From Klebsiella grimontii (GTDB taxonomy: Bacteria; Pseudomonadota; Gammaproteobacteria; Enterobacterales; Enterobacteriaceae): DNA of 64,000 bases. Positions 9,554-22,658 of the stretch are shown here, piece after piece. Below the pieces are notes generated by a model. It did not search any database and had not been told where the DNA came from. It worked only from the letters and a program-made list of their open reading frames with translations. Where the stretch lies: positions 211,090-275,089 of the forward strand of contig NZ_FZTC01000012.1 in NCBI RefSeq assembly GCF_900200035.1, written 5' to 3'. The first letter of the stretch is position 1. Each line of letters opens with the position of its first letter. The translations under genes were made by a program, and so were the position numbers.

Positions 9554-11266
9554 TTATTCCCAGAAATCACGGGCTGGGTCGAGCACCGGGCGAATGATGC
9601 CCGCACGCACCGTAAAGTCGCCGAAGCCTTCACCCGCTTCGCGCTCTTTCGCCCAGCGCCCTACCAGTTCGTCGATCGAGTCGAGGATTTCCGACTCGGT
9701 AATATTTTCCCGATACATACGCGGAATACGCGTCCCGCTGCGGTTGCCGCCCAGGTGCAGGTTGTAGCGGCCCGGCGCCTTACCGACCAGCCCCACTTCC
9801 GCCAACATCGCCCGGCCGCAGCCGTTCGGGCAGCCGGTGACGCGGGTGACGATATGCTCGTCGCCAACGCCATGTTTGCTCATCACCGCCTCGACTTTAT
9901 CGGTAAACGACGGCAGGAAACGCTCGGCCTCCGCCATCGCCAACGGACAGGTCGGGAACGACACGCAGGCCATCGAGTTTTCGCGCTGCGGCGTAACGGC
10001 GTTCATCAGACCATGATCGCGCGCCAGCTTCTCGATCTTCGCCTTCTGATCTTCCGGTACGCTGGCAACGATCAGGTTCTGATTCGCCGTAATGCGGAAT
10101 TCGCCTTTGTGGATCTTCGCGATCTTCAGCAGGCCGGTTTTCAGCGGACGCCCCGGATAATCAAGAATACGACCATTTTCAATAAACAGCGTCAGGTGCC
10201 AGTTATTGTCGATACCCTTCACCCAGCCGATACGATCGCCGCGGCCGGTGAACTCGTACGGACGGATCGGCTCAAACTTGATGCCCGCCCGACGCTCCAC
10301 TTCCGCCTTAAAGGTCTCAACCCCTACGCGTTCGAGGGTGTATTTGGTTTTCGCGTTTTTACGATCGGTACGGTTACCCCAGTCACGCTGGGTCGTCACC
10401 ACCGCTTCTGCCACCGCCAGGGTGTGCTCCACCGGCAGATAGCCAAACTCGCTCGCCGTACGGGCGTAGGTTTTCTTATTGCCGTGCTCAATCGATAAAC
10501 CGCCGCCAACCAGCAGGTTAAAGCCCACCAGCTTGCCGTTTTCAGCGATGGCCACGAAGTTCATATCGTTCGCGTGCAGATCGATATCGTTCTGCGGCGG
10601 GATCACCACGGTGGTTTTGAACTTACGCGGCAGGTAGGTCTGGCCGAGGATCGGTTCTTCATCAGTGGTGGCGACTTTCTTCTGATCCAGCCAAATTTCG
10701 GCATAAGCGCGCGTGCGCGGCAGCAGGTGCTCGGAGATCTTCTTCGCCCATTCGTAGGCTTCAGCATGCAGCTGAGACTCGTACGGGTTAGAAGTACACA
10801 GCACGTTACGGTTCATATCGTTGGCGGTCGCCAGCGCGTCCAGCCCCACCGAATGCAGCATCTGGTGCACCGGCTTGACGTTCTTCTTCAGAATGCCGTG
10901 GAACTGGAAGGTCTGACGGTTGGTCAGACGGATGCTGCCGTAAATGGTGTTATCGCCGGCGAATTTATCGATCGCCTGCCACTGTTTAGTGGTGATCACC
11001 CCGCCCGGCAGGCGGCAGCGCAGCAGCATCGCGTGACGCGGCTCCAGCTTCTGCGCCGCGCGCTCGGCGCGGATATCGCGGTCATCCTGCTGATACATAC
11101 CGTGGAAACGGATCAGCAGAAAGTTATCGCCTTTAAAACCGCCGGTCAGGCCGTCGTTCAAATCTTCCGCAATGGTGCCGCGCAGGTAGTTGCTTTCGAG
11201 CTTCATGCGCTCGGCGTCAGTCAGTTTACCTTCGACCACCAGCGGGCCTGGATGTTTTTCGCTCAT
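9554..11266 (-). CDS. cysI: sulfite reductase hemoprotein beta subunit
   Basis: CysI carries siroheme and a 4Fe-4S cluster and reduces sulfite to sulfide with electrons from CysJ. The 570-residue protein has the cluster-binding cysteines in [17 protein letters not shown] and [14 protein letters not shown], matching Cys434/440/479/483 of the equally long E. coli protein. Two ferredoxin-like sulfite reductase repeats lie before each half. Its start overlaps the cysJ stop by one base, so the two subunits are coupled. Confidence 0.98.
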   Translation of the reverse strand: MSEKHPGPLVVEGKLTDAERMKLESNYLRGTIAEDLNDGLTGGFKGDNFLLIRFHGMYQQDDRDIRAERAAQKLEPRHAMLLRCRLPGGVITTKQWQAIDKFAGDNTIYGSIRLTNRQTFQFHGILKKNVKPVHQMLHSVGLDALATANDMNRNVLCTSNPYESQLHAEAYEWAKKISEHLLPRTRAYAEIWLDQKKVATTDEEPILGQTYLPRKFKTTVVIPPQNDIDLHANDMNFVAIAENGKLVGFNLLVGGGLSIEHGNKKTYARTASEFGYLPVEHTLAVAEAVVTTQRDWGNRTDRKNAKTKYTLERVGVETFKAEVERRAGIKFEPIRPYEFTGRGDRIGWVKGIDNNWHLTLFIENGRILDYPGRPLKTGLLKIAKIHKGEFRITANQNLIVASVPEDQKAKIEKLARDHGLMNAVTPQRENSMACVSFPTCPLAMAEAERFLPSFTDKVEAVMSKHGVGDEHIVTRVTGCPNGCGRAMLAEVGLVGKAPGRYNLHLGGNRSGTRIPRMYRENITESEILDSIDELVGRWAKEREAGEGFGDFTVRAGIIRPVLDPARDFWE

Positions 11267-13065
11267 TAGTAGACATCTCGCTGATAACGGCGCTCAACGC
11301 GCAGCTCACTTAAAAATTCGTCCGCCGCTTCGGCGTCCATCGCGCCGTATTCGGCAATCACTTCCAGTAGGGTCTGCTCAACGTCTTTTGCCATACGATT
11401 GGCATCGCCGCAGACATAAATATGGGCGCCGTCGTTAATCCAGCGCCACAGTTCGGCCCCCTGCTCGCGCAGCTTGTCCTGAACGTAGACTTTTTGTTGT
11501 TGATCGCGGGACCAGGCCAGGTCGATGCGGCTCAGCACGCCTTCTTTGACGTAGCTCTGCCACTCCACCTGATAGAGGAAATCTTCGGTAAAGTGCGGGT
11601 TGCCGAAGAACAGCCAGTTCTTGCCTTCCGCGCCTTCCGCCGCGCGCTGCTGCATAAAGGCGCGGAACGGCGCGATGCCGGTGCCGGGGCCAATCATGAT
11701 AACCGGCGTCTGAGGGTTAGCGGGCAGACGGAAGTTATCGTTATGCTCGATAAAGATGCGCACTTCGCCATCTTCTTCGACGCGGTCAGCCAGGAAGCTG
11801 GAGGCGCCGCCGGCGCGGGCGCGGCCTTCGATGTCATAACGCACCACGCCAACGGTGACGTGGACTTCGCTTTCCACTTCCGCCTGCGAAGAGGCGATAG
11901 AGTACAGGCGCGGCGTCAGCGGACGCAGCAGGTCGACCAGCGCCTGAGCATCCATCTGCGCCGGGGAGAAACGCACCATATCGACAATCGGCGTGGTCGC
12001 GGCGTAATGCTGGAGCTGCGCCTTATCGCCCACCAGCGGCAGCAGAGACTCGCTGCGGGTTAAGGTGGCGTAGTTCTCCACGATGTTGCCGGTGTTAACC
12101 GTCAGCTCGAAGTGCCACTCCAGCGCTTCGGCGAGCGGCAGCGTTTTGCCGTCAACCGTGACCGGTTCCGCGCCCGTCAGCCACAGCAGCTCCACCAGCT
12201 CTTTCACCAGAGCCGGATCGTTCTGGTACCAGACGCCCAGCGCATCGCCCGGCTGATAGCGCAGGCCAGAGTCGCCGAGGTCGATTTCAATATGGCGCAC
12301 GTCTTTTTCAGAATCGCGGCCAGTGATTTTTTGATTCACCGCCAGCGTCGCGGTCAGCGGCGCTTCTTTGCTATAGGGGCTGGTGTGGATCTCGTTCACC
12401 GACCCGCTGGCGAGCAGCTGAGACGGCGCAGCGGCAGGCGCGCGCGCTTTCAGTACCTCAACCACCCGAGCGCGCCATTCGGCGGCGGCGGCCTGATACT
12501 CGACATCCGCGTCAACGCGGTCGAGCAGGCGTTCGCCGCCCAGTTCGGCCAGCTTGTTGTCAAAATCTTTGCCGGACTGGCAGAAGAATTCATAGGAGGT
12601 ATCGCCGAGGCCAAACACGGCAAATGCGGTATCGGTCAGCTTCGGCGCTTTCTTCGAAAACAGGAACTTATGCAGCGCAACGGCTTCTTCCGGCGGCTCA
12701 CCTTCGCCCTGCGTCGACGTCACCACGACCAGCAGCTTTTCGGAGGCAATTTGTTTGAATTTATAGTCGCCTGCGTTAACCAGCTTCACGTTCAGCTGCG
12801 CGGCCTGCAGATCGTCGCGCAGCGCTTCAGCCACGCGGCGGGCGTTGCCGGTTTGCGATGCCGAAATCAGGGTGATGGACGGAACTTCCGCCGCCTGGGC
12901 TGGCGCGACAGCCGCCGCGCCGGGCTGCTGATTCAGCGCGCCCCAGAAGTAACCAGAAACCCAGGCCAGCTGGGTGGGCGTGAAGTCGGTCGTGGCCGCC
13001 TGAAGGCGCGCCATTTGCTCCGGACTCAGCGGTAGCAAATTGGAAGGTGGGGCCTGTGTCGTCAT
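11266..13065 (-). CDS. cysJ: sulfite reductase flavoprotein alpha subunit
   Basis: CysJ passes electrons from NADPH through FAD and FMN to CysI. The 599-residue protein has a flavodoxin-like FMN domain (about 64-205, [15 protein letters not shown] and [13 protein letters not shown]). A linker and an FAD/NADPH module follow, with RLYSIASS, [18 protein letters not shown] (here [16 protein letters not shown]) and the [14 protein letters not shown] region. The C terminus ends RRYQRDVY like other CysJ proteins. It is the first gene of the operon. CysB control is expected from the family, but I could not fix the promoter. Confidence 0.98.
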   Translation of the reverse strand: MTTQAPPSNLLPLSPEQMARLQAATTDFTPTQLAWVSGYFWGALNQQPGAAAVAPAQAAEVPSITLISASQTGNARRVAEALRDDLQAAQLNVKLVNAGDYKFKQIASEKLLVVVTSTQGEGEPPEEAVALHKFLFSKKAPKLTDTAFAVFGLGDTSYEFFCQSGKDFDNKLAELGGERLLDRVDADVEYQAAAAEWRARVVEVLKARAPAAAPSQLLASGSVNEIHTSPYSKEAPLTATLAVNQKITGRDSEKDVRHIEIDLGDSGLRYQPGDALGVWYQNDPALVKELVELLWLTGAEPVTVDGKTLPLAEALEWHFELTVNTGNIVENYATLTRSESLLPLVGDKAQLQHYAATTPIVDMVRFSPAQMDAQALVDLLRPLTPRLYSIASSQAEVESEVHVTVGVVRYDIEGRARAGGASSFLADRVEEDGEVRIFIEHNDNFRLPANPQTPVIMIGPGTGIAPFRAFMQQRAAEGAEGKNWLFFGNPHFTEDFLYQVEWQSYVKEGVLSRIDLAWSRDQQQKVYVQDKLREQGAELWRWINDGAHIYVCGDANRMAKDVEQTLLEVIAEYGAMDAEAADEFLSELRVERRYQRDVY

Positions 13066-13140
13066 GCGTCGTTATGTTCCAGTAAGCAAAGCTGTGATTC
13101 ACGCCCTGTCAGCGCGATAAAACAGAAGAAAATGTATTTA

Positions 13141-13258
13141 CTCTAAATAATTCGAGTTGCAGGCTGGCGGCGACACAGCGCATCCCCGGGAACTTACCGA
13201 AGTAAGTGGCCGAGTATTGCCAACGCACATGCGGCTCGAAGTATGACGAGTTGGTAGG
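13141..13258. repeat. ~115-bp palindromic interspersed repeat
   Basis: A long imperfect palindrome lies between divergent cysJ and queD. The outer arms contain AATTCGAGTTGCAGGC and GCGGCTCGAAGTATGAC, and the centre has a small hairpin ACTTAC-CGA-AGTAAGT. The pattern resembles a repeat scattered through many Enterobacterales genomes (attcgagttgcag ... gcatgcaacttgaagtatgac), here diverged. It holds no reading frame and separates the two promoter regions. Confidence 0.7.
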
Positions 13259-13501
13259 TTAACGGTGCAAATAGTAACAACTAAATAAGGGATGGAAATA
13301 ACAAATAACCAAATGAACTAACCTGTTTTAGTTATAGTTATTAACAACAAAATCGATTAAATAAGCACATGAAATATAAGCACTTAATTTGTATAAGTTG
13401 GATCAATACGTCTATTTTGTGTTCAGGGCCGTTTTAGTTAATGCGAAAAAAGGTGCTTTCCGGTACCCTACGGCGGTTTTTTGCCATATTGAGAATAAAA
13501 G
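13259..13501. other. AT-rich intergenic region, cysJ/queD promoters
   Basis: This gene-free AT-rich stretch lies between the palindromic repeat and queD. It must hold the queD promoter and probably the cysJ promoter with its CysB sites. I see no confident -35/-10 pair. The short frames that cross it continue into queD in the wrong frame. Confidence 0.5.
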
Positions 13502-13864
13502 ATGTCCACCACGCTGTTTAAAGATTTCACCTTCGAAGCCGCTCACCACCTGCCGCACGTGCCGGAAGGCCATAAATGCGGTCGTCTGCACGGCCATTCA
13601 TTTATGGTGCGCCTGGAGATTACCGGTGAAGTCGATCCCCATACCGGGTGGATCATGGATTTTGCCGAGCTGAAGGCCGCGTTTAAACCCACCTACGATC
13701 GCCTCGACCATTACTATCTGAACGATATTCCGGGGCTGTCCAATCCGACCAGCGAAGTGCTGGCCAAATGGATCTGGGAGCAGATGAAACCGCGGGTTCC
13801 GCTGCTGAGCGCGGTGATGATCAAAGAAACCTGCACCGCGGGCTGCGTCTATCGCGGCGAGTGA
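13502..13864 (+). CDS. queD: 6-carboxy-5,6,7,8-tetrahydropterin synthase
   Basis: QueD turns dihydroneopterin triphosphate into 6-carboxytetrahydropterin, the first committed step of queuosine synthesis. The 120-residue protein belongs to the 6-pyruvoyl-tetrahydropterin synthase family. The zinc-binding histidines lie in FEAAHHLPH and LHGHSF, the catalytic cysteine is Cys26 in [10 protein letters not shown], and the late ETCTAGCIYRG-like end is present ([12 protein letters not shown]). It is convergent with queE, the next enzyme but one in the same pathway; the two share a bidirectional terminator. Confidence 0.97.
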   Translation: MSTTLFKDFTFEAAHHLPHVPEGHKCGRLHGHSFMVRLEITGEVDPHTGWIMDFAELKAAFKPTYDRLDHYYLNDIPGLSNPTSEVLAKWIWEQMKPRVPLLSAVMIKETCTAGCVYRGE

Positions 13865-13882
13865 GAGCGCCTTTCGCTGAAG

Positions 13883-13918
13883 AAAACCCTGGTAGCCTTG
13901 CGCTATCAGGGTTTTTTA
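13883..13918. terminator. bidirectional terminator between queD and queE
   Basis: The stem AAAACCCTGGTAGC / GCTATCAGGGTTTT has a five-base loop, flanked by T-runs on both strands. It lies between the two convergent stop codons and should serve both genes. Confidence 0.9.
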
Positions 13919-13920
13919 TA

Positions 13921-14592
13921 TCACGCGATATTGAGATATTTATGCGTCTGCATCGATAAGCGCCAGTTGCGGGCGATACAGGTTTCAATGCACAGGCGCG
14001 TCGCGTCATCTTTCTGGCTAATCGGCTGAAGGGCGATAATGCGCGGCTTTTCATCAGCCAGCGTTGCCAGCAGTTCATCCAGCGCTTCGATATCGCGCAC
14101 GCGTCCAACCGGATGTTTAATTTCATCAGCCCGCTGTAGCGCCTGCGAGAGCACATCATAGCCGCCGCGCATGTTCACCTTTGGCGACACCGTCACCCAG
14201 GTATGAGGCGTGCAGCGAACTTCATGGGTGCCGCTGGTTTCTATCTGGCAGCTAAATCCGTTTTGCTCCAGTAAAGAAGTTAACGGCGTTAAATCATGAA
14301 TACAGGGCTCGCCGCCGGTAATGACCACGTGGCGGGCCGTCCAGCCCTGACGCCCGATGATGGCCAGCAGATCTTCGCTGCTTGCCGGGCCCCATTTATC
14401 GCTCTCTTTAGTTTTCGCCAGTATGCTGAACAGCGACACTTCCCGATCGGCAAGCTTATCCCAGGTATGTTTGGTATCGCACCAGGCGCAACCAACCGGG
14501 CATCCCTGTAAACGAATAAAAATGGCGGGAACGCCGGTGAAGTAACCTTCGCCTTGCAAGGTCTGGAACATCTCGTTAATCGGGTACTGCAT
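13921..14592 (-). CDS. queE: 7-carboxy-7-deazaguanine synthase
   Basis: QueE is a radical SAM enzyme that contracts carboxytetrahydropterin to 7-carboxy-7-deazaguanine in the preQ0/queuosine pathway. The radical SAM cluster motif in this subfamily is CPVGCAWC (Cys31, Cys35, Cys38), and the protein ends RLSMQTHKYLNIA as in E. coli. I chose the ATG giving MQYPINEMFQ (223 residues, the E. coli length) because GAGA lies at the right distance. An ATG two codons upstream is also possible. The protein should be functional. Confidence 0.96.
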   Translation of the reverse strand: MQYPINEMFQTLQGEGYFTGVPAIFIRLQGCPVGCAWCDTKHTWDKLADREVSLFSILAKTKESDKWGPASSEDLLAIIGRQGWTARHVVITGGEPCIHDLTPLTSLLEQNGFSCQIETSGTHEVRCTPHTWVTVSPKVNMRGGYDVLSQALQRADEIKHPVGRVRDIEALDELLATLADEKPRIIALQPISQKDDATRLCIETCIARNWRLSMQTHKYLNIA

Positions 14593-15051
14593 AATCATCT
14601 CTGCTTAAGGTTGTGAGCGCGCATTATCGCAGATTTGCCCGCGCAGATCTTGTCCCGCGCTGCGCCGAGTGATTGATTAAAAATACGCCAGGACGATACT
14701 CTTCTGGCGACGGACAGATAATATTATTCAGCGACGGTTTTTTAATTAGCCTGATAATCATCAGGCGACTATTAAGCGGCATGGCTAAAATTTTTGGTGT
14801 AACAAAACATGTATAACCCTGAACGCTAAAAATAAAAAAGCAAAATTAAAAATAATAAATTTCAACGATGTACAAATGGATACATGAAATAATGAATTTA
14901 TGGGATGAGCTCGGGGTCAAATTCGATCCACTGCGACGCCTTTCCTTAAAATAACCTTAATAAACCGCACGTTATGTTCATCCCCCATTGAATATCCGTT
15001 TAATTTTCCGCGCCTAGAATCCAGTCAACCAATACTAATGAGACTGCATTC
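14593..15051. other. AT-rich intergenic region upstream of SDR gene
   Basis: These 459 bases have no credible gene. The middle (about 14790-14910) is strongly AT-rich. Near 14868-14886 an ATGTA...TACAT inverted pair could be an operator, and a further ATGTA lies nearby. The region probably holds promoters for queE and for the SDR gene. I recognise no RNA gene here. Confidence 0.4.
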
Positions 15052-16161
15052 ATGAATACATTATTAATTACTGGCGCGACCGGGTTTCTGGGTGGAGCAG
15101 TGTTAGAAAGCATTCTTAATAAAATGAATGCGCCTAATCTATTACTGTTAGTTCGTGCTGATAATAGTGTAGCCGCCGTAGAACGGATTAAGGATAACCT
15201 GCGAAAATTCAATATTAGTGAAGCGAGATTAACGGCCCTGACGCCCCACAACATCCTGCTGGGCGATCTGGCCAATCCGCAGCCTTTTCTCCAGGATCCG
15301 CGCCTGAATCAGGTCACCCACGTGCTCAACTGCGCCGCCGTCGCCTCATTTGGTAACAATCCGCTTATCTGGAAAGTCAACGTCGAAGGTACGCTGCAGT
15401 TTGCCCGGCGGATGGCTCAGGTCAGCGGCCTTCAGCGCTTTCTGCACGTGGGCACCGCGATGTCCTGCTCACCAGACCCCGATTCGCTGGTAGCGGAAAG
15501 CACGGCGTTCCGTGAACGCGCCGAGCATCTGGTCGAGTACACGCACTCTAAATCAACAATTGAACGTCTTATGCGGCAGGAATGCCCGACGCTACCGCTG
15601 GCGATCGCCCGCCCCTCGATTGTTGTTGGCCACACTCATCACGGCTGTCAGCCCTCCAGCAGCATCTTCTGGGTGTTCAGCATGGGGCTGATGCTGCAAA
15701 AATTTATGTGTTCAATGGAAGACCGCATCGACGTGATCCCCGTCGATTATTGCGCCGACGCCCTGATGATGCTGCTTATCAGCCCGCTGGCGCGCGGAGA
15801 GGTGGTGCATATTTCAGCGGGAGAGGAAAACAGCGTAAGGTTTGCGGATATCGATAACGCGATGGCCTCCGCCCTCGAACAGGCGCCGGTCGGCGATAAA
15901 TACGCGCAGGTCAGCTATGAAACGCTGGTCAAAATGCGCCGTGAGCTGAAGACTATTTTTGGCCCCTGCAACGAGCGGCTGATGCTAAAGGCCATGCGTC
16001 TGTACGGCGCCTTCGCCACGCTCAACGTGCGGTTCAGCAACGACAAGCTGCTCAGCATGGGCATGCCGAAACCGCCGCGCTTTACCGATTACATTGACCG
16101 CTGCGTACAAACCACGCGCGGGCTTTCTATTCCGCAGCAAATGGCGGTAGATTTTAAGTAG
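15052..16161 (+). CDS. thioester-reductase-like extended SDR protein
   Basis: The 369-residue protein has a Rossmann-fold NAD(P)-binding domain with the nucleotide motif TGATGFLGG at 8-16 and an active-site pair Tyr163/Lys167 in YTHSK. This places it in the extended short-chain dehydrogenases, close to the thioester reductase / male-sterility group (NAD_binding_4-like), which reduces acyl or peptidyl thioesters to aldehydes or alcohols. No carrier protein or synthetase gene is next to it, so substrate and pathway are unknown. It has its own AT-rich promoter region and shares a bidirectional terminator with eno. The substrate class is an inference from family resemblance only. Confidence 0.8.
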   Translation: MNTLLITGATGFLGGAVLESILNKMNAPNLLLLVRADNSVAAVERIKDNLRKFNISEARLTALTPHNILLGDLANPQPFLQDPRLNQVTHVLNCAAVASFGNNPLIWKVNVEGTLQFARRMAQVSGLQRFLHVGTAMSCSPDPDSLVAESTAFRERAEHLVEYTHSKSTIERLMRQECPTLPLAIARPSIVVGHTHHGCQPSSSIFWVFSMGLMLQKFMCSMEDRIDVIPVDYCADALMMLLISPLARGEVVHISAGEENSVRFADIDNAMASALEQAPVGDKYAQVSYETLVKMRRELKTIFGPCNERLMLKAMRLYGAFATLNVRFSNDKLLSMGMPKPPRFTDYIDRCVQTTRGLSIPQQMAVDFK

Positions 16162-16177
16162 TTACCGGTTTCGGGGC

Positions 16178-16209
16178 AAAAAAAAGCCAGCCCGAAGGCT
16201 GGCTTTTTC
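16178..16209. terminator. bidirectional terminator between SDR gene and eno
   Basis: The nine-base arms AAGCCAGCC and GGCTGGCTT enclose a CGAA loop. An A-run precedes the stem and a T-run follows it, so it works for both convergent genes. Confidence 0.93.
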
Positions 16210-16228
16210 ATATCAGAGAAAGACGGGC

Positions 16229-19260
<3,032 letters not shown>

Positions 19261-19472
19261 TTAGGTTTAAAAGACGATGGAATAACCAGGACGGGAAAGC
19301 AGTATACCCGATCATGACTGACGCCACAAACTTTCATTATCCCTCCTTTTCATCAGGCCCACACAAACGCAGGGAGTGAGAAAATAGCCGCTTTTGGCGA
19401 AATGTTTTTGACGTAAATCAAGCGCTTGTTATTTAAAAAATCACACAAATAGCGCTTGATCACGAAAACTCT

Positions 19473-20264
19473 TTAGAGATCAGTTTCCTGGCGTTTTACT
19501 TCCTGCCACACCAGCTCCATGGTATCGAGGTCAACGCCGGTCATTTCCAGGCCCCGCGCGGCGACAATCCGCTCTACTTCGCGGAATCTGCGCTCAAACT
19601 TCAGGTTGGCTTTTTGCAGGGCAACTTCAGCTTTTACCCCTAAATGGCGGGATAAATTGACCGTCGCAAACAGCAGATCGCCCACTTCCTCCTCCAGTTT
19701 AGCTTCATCCACCACCGCCTGCTGCGCTTCGTGCATGACTTCGTCTATTTCTTCGTGCACTTTGTCCAGCACCGGCCCCAGAGAAGTCCAGTCAAAGCCG
19801 ACCGCCGAGCAGCGTTTCTGGATTTTATGCGCGCGCATCAGCGCCGGCAGACTATGCGGAATATCGTCCAGCGCTGAGTGCTGGGACTTTTCCGCTCGCT
19901 CTGCGCTTTTGATCTGCTCCCAGCGGGCCAGCACTTCGCTGCTGTTCCCGGCGGAGGCATCGCCGAAAATATGCGGATGGCGGCGCTCCAGCTTGTCGCC
20001 GATCGCGGCGCAGATATCGTTAAAATCAAAGCGCCCCTCTTCCTGCGCCATCTGAGCGTAGAAGACGACCTGGAACAGCAGGTCGCCTAATTCACCGCGC
20101 AGATCGTCAAAATCTTCGCGGGCAATCGCGTCGAGCACTTCATAGGTTTCTTCGAGGGTATACGGGGCGATGGTGGCAAAAGTCTGCTCTTTGTCCCACG
20201 GACAGCCGTTTTCCGGATCGCGCAGACGCTGCATAATGCCGAGCAGGCGGTCGATTTGGCTCAT
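19473..20264 (-). CDS. mazG: nucleoside triphosphate pyrophosphohydrolase MazG
   Basis: MazG hydrolyses NTPs and dNTPs to monophosphates and can lower (p)ppGpp during starvation in E. coli. The 263-residue protein has two MazG repeats, each with an EExxE-type metal site (EETYEVLDAI... and KLEEEVGDLLFATV). The start MSQIDRL matches the E. coli MNQIDRL start and length; an open extension of four codons upstream is ignored. It lies 59 bases after relA; in E. coli the toxin-antitoxin pair mazEF stands in this gap, and it is absent here. Confidence 0.97.
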   Translation of the reverse strand: MSQIDRLLGIMQRLRDPENGCPWDKEQTFATIAPYTLEETYEVLDAIAREDFDDLRGELGDLLFQVVFYAQMAQEEGRFDFNDICAAIGDKLERRHPHIFGDASAGNSSEVLARWEQIKSAERAEKSQHSALDDIPHSLPALMRAHKIQKRCSAVGFDWTSLGPVLDKVHEEIDEVMHEAQQAVVDEAKLEEEVGDLLFATVNLSRHLGVKAEVALQKANLKFERRFREVERIVAARGLEMTGVDLDTMELVWQEVKRQETDL

Positions 20265-20286
20265 TGTCGTTTCCATTAAAGAATCA

Positions 20287-20305
20287 GGCCGGGGCGACCC
20301 CGGCC
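20287..20305 (-). terminator. hairpin between relA and mazG
   Basis: GGCCGGGG-CGA-CCCCGGCC is a perfect eight-base stem in the 59-base gap between relA and mazG. No clean T-run follows on the minus strand, so it may attenuate or protect mRNA rather than end transcription. Confidence 0.5.
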
Positions 20306-20323
20306 GACATAAAGAAAGTGAAG

Positions 20324-22561
20324 TTAACCGCCGTGCAGGCGACGGGCGTCGATGACATCCGGTACCTGATTCAGTTTACCCAGCACGCGGCCCAGCACCT
20401 GCAGGTTGTAGATCTCGATGGTCATATCGATCGTCGCCAACTGCTGTTTGGTATCGCTGCGGCTGGCCACGCCCAGCACGTTAACTTTCTCATTGGCGAG
20501 AATGGTGGTGATATCGCGCAGCAGGCCGCTGCGATCGTTGGCCTGCACGCGTACCACCAGCGAGTAGCCCGCCGAGTAGCTCTCTCCCCACACCGCGTCA
20601 ACGATGCGCTCCGGGGCGTGAGACTGCAGTTCCGCGAGCTGATCGCAATCCGCGCGGTGCACCGAGATCCCGCGGCCCTGGGTGATAAAGCCCACAATTT
20701 CATCGCCGGGAATCGGCTGGCAGCAGCGCGCAATGTGATGCATCAGGTTGCCGACCCCTTCGACCACCACGCGACCATTGTCTTTGCTGCGATTCTGCGG
20801 AGCATGGGTTTTCTGCTGCAGCTGCTTTAACGCCGCCGCATCCTGCTCCGCCGCGCTGGGCTTATTAAACTGCGCCTGCAGGAAGTTGACCATCTGGTTG
20901 AGGCGAATATCGCCGCCGCCAATCGCCGCCAGCAGTTCGTCCTGCTCGTTGAAGTTGTAGCGCGGCAGCAGATGCTTTTCCGCGTCCTTCAGGCTAATGC
21001 CAAGGTGTTCAAGCTCGTCGTCAAGGATCTGCCGCCCGGCAAGAATATTCTTGTCGCGGTCCTGCTTGCGGAACCAGGCGTGTATTTTGGAACGCCCGCG
21101 GCTGGTGGTAACGTAGCCGAGGTTCGGGTTCAGCCAGTCGCGGCTTGGGTTGGGCTGCTTCTGGGTGATGATTTCAATCTGGTCGCCCATCTGCAGCTGA
21201 TAGGTAAACGGCACAATACGCCCGCTGATTTTCGCCCCAATGCAGCGGTGGCCGACATCGCTGTGAATATGATAGGCAAAATCGAGCGGCGTCGAACCGG
21301 AAGGTAAGTCCACCACGTCGCCCTTCGGCGTAAAAACGTAAACCCGATCGTCAAAGACCTGGCTACGCACCTCATCCAGCATCTCGCCGGAATCAGCCAT
21401 CTCTTCCTGCCAGGCAATCAGTTTACGCAGCCACGCAATGCGATCTTCATAGCCGCGCCCGCCGCTGGCCGCTGCGCTGGCGCCCTCTTTGTACTTCCAG
21501 TGCGCGGCCACGCCCAGTTCGGCATCTTCATGCATCTGGCGAGTACGGATCTGAATTTCAATCGTTTTGCCACCGGGGCCCAGCACGACGGTATGGATTG
21601 ACTGATAGCCATTAGGCTTGGGATTGGCGACGTAATCATCAAACTCGTCCGGCAGGTGGCGGTAGTGAGTATGCACTATCCCCAGCGCGGCGTAGCAATC
21701 CTGCAGGCGCTCGGCGACGATACGCACCGCCCGCACGTCAAACAGCTCGTCGAAGGCAAGATGTTTTTTCTGCATTTTGCGCCAGATGCTGTAGATATGC
21801 TTGGGACGCCCGTAGACCTCGGCTTTGACGCCCTCGGTTTTCATCTCCGTGCGTAAATGCCCGACGAATTCGTCAATGTAATGCTCACGATCGATGCGCC
21901 GCTCGTGCAGTAATTTAGCAATCCGCTTATATTCCGCCGGGTGCAGATAGCGGAAGCAGTAATCCTCAAGCTCCCACTTGAGCTGGCCGATCCCCAGGCG
22001 GTTGGCCAGCGGCGCGTAGATATTGGTACACTCTTTCGCCGCCAGCACGCGCTCATCTTCCGGCGCATCTTTCACCTCGCGCAGATGGGCAATACGCTCG
22101 GCGATCTTAATCACCACGCAGCGGAAATCATCAACCATCGCCAGCAGCATGCGGCGGATGTTATCCACCTGTTCAGAGGAGACCGAATCGGTATGGGTGG
22201 CTTTAAGCTGGCGTATCGCGGCCATGTCCCGCACGCCGTGGATCAGGGTAACGACGGATTTGCCGACGCTCTCCTGCATAATTTCTTCGCTGACGACGTT
22301 GCCGTCCGCCAGAGGGAACAGCATCGCCGCCCGCAGCGTGTCGATATCCATGCTGAGCATGGAGAGAATTTCCACCATCTCCACGCCGCGCCACAGCAGG
22401 AGGTCGGCCTGCGGGTGCCCCTGCGTTTTCTCTCGACAATAATCCCAGGTTTCGGCTAAGCGTTCACACGACTGCTGGCTGGAAATTCCCAGACTCGCGA
22501 TCCATTTCTTCGGGTCAAATTCACCAGCTTTATTTAAATGTGCACTTCTTACCGCAACCAT
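20324..22561 (-). CDS. relA: GTP pyrophosphokinase RelA
   Basis: RelA makes (p)ppGpp on stalled ribosomes carrying uncharged tRNA and so starts the stringent response. The 745-residue protein begins MVAVRSAHLNKAGEF as in E. coli (744). Domains in order are a degenerate HD region, the synthetase (YGRPKHIYSIWRKMQ and NPKPNGYQSIHT), a TGS domain (VYVFTPKGDVVDLPSGST), a zinc-finger-like region with the CC pair in HIARCCQPIPGD, and a C-terminal ACT domain. The start was placed at the ATG with an AGGAGA ribosome-binding site; the frame is open 15 codons further upstream. Confidence 0.99.
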   Translation of the reverse strand: MVAVRSAHLNKAGEFDPKKWIASLGISSQQSCERLAETWDYCREKTQGHPQADLLLWRGVEMVEILSMLSMDIDTLRAAMLFPLADGNVVSEEIMQESVGKSVVTLIHGVRDMAAIRQLKATHTDSVSSEQVDNIRRMLLAMVDDFRCVVIKIAERIAHLREVKDAPEDERVLAAKECTNIYAPLANRLGIGQLKWELEDYCFRYLHPAEYKRIAKLLHERRIDREHYIDEFVGHLRTEMKTEGVKAEVYGRPKHIYSIWRKMQKKHLAFDELFDVRAVRIVAERLQDCYAALGIVHTHYRHLPDEFDDYVANPKPNGYQSIHTVVLGPGGKTIEIQIRTRQMHEDAELGVAAHWKYKEGASAAASGGRGYEDRIAWLRKLIAWQEEMADSGEMLDEVRSQVFDDRVYVFTPKGDVVDLPSGSTPLDFAYHIHSDVGHRCIGAKISGRIVPFTYQLQMGDQIEIITQKQPNPSRDWLNPNLGYVTTSRGRSKIHAWFRKQDRDKNILAGRQILDDELEHLGISLKDAEKHLLPRYNFNEQDELLAAIGGGDIRLNQMVNFLQAQFNKPSAAEQDAAALKQLQQKTHAPQNRSKDNGRVVVEGVGNLMHHIARCCQPIPGDEIVGFITQGRGISVHRADCDQLAELQSHAPERIVDAVWGESYSAGYSLVVRVQANDRSGLLRDITTILANEKVNVLGVASRSDTKQQLATIDMTIEIYNLQVLGRVLGKLNQVPDVIDARRLHGG

Positions 22562-22658
22562 TGTCCTCTCCTTAAGGGACCGCCTGCCGAAGTCGGCAAG
22601 CCTCAACTTTTACACTTCATCCTTCAAACCGCGTCAACGTTGGCTTTCGTCTTTTATC

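Noticed and set aside
13389..13673. 94-codon plus-strand frame before and into queD
   Set aside because: It runs into queD in another frame; queD's own ATG and motifs are clear.
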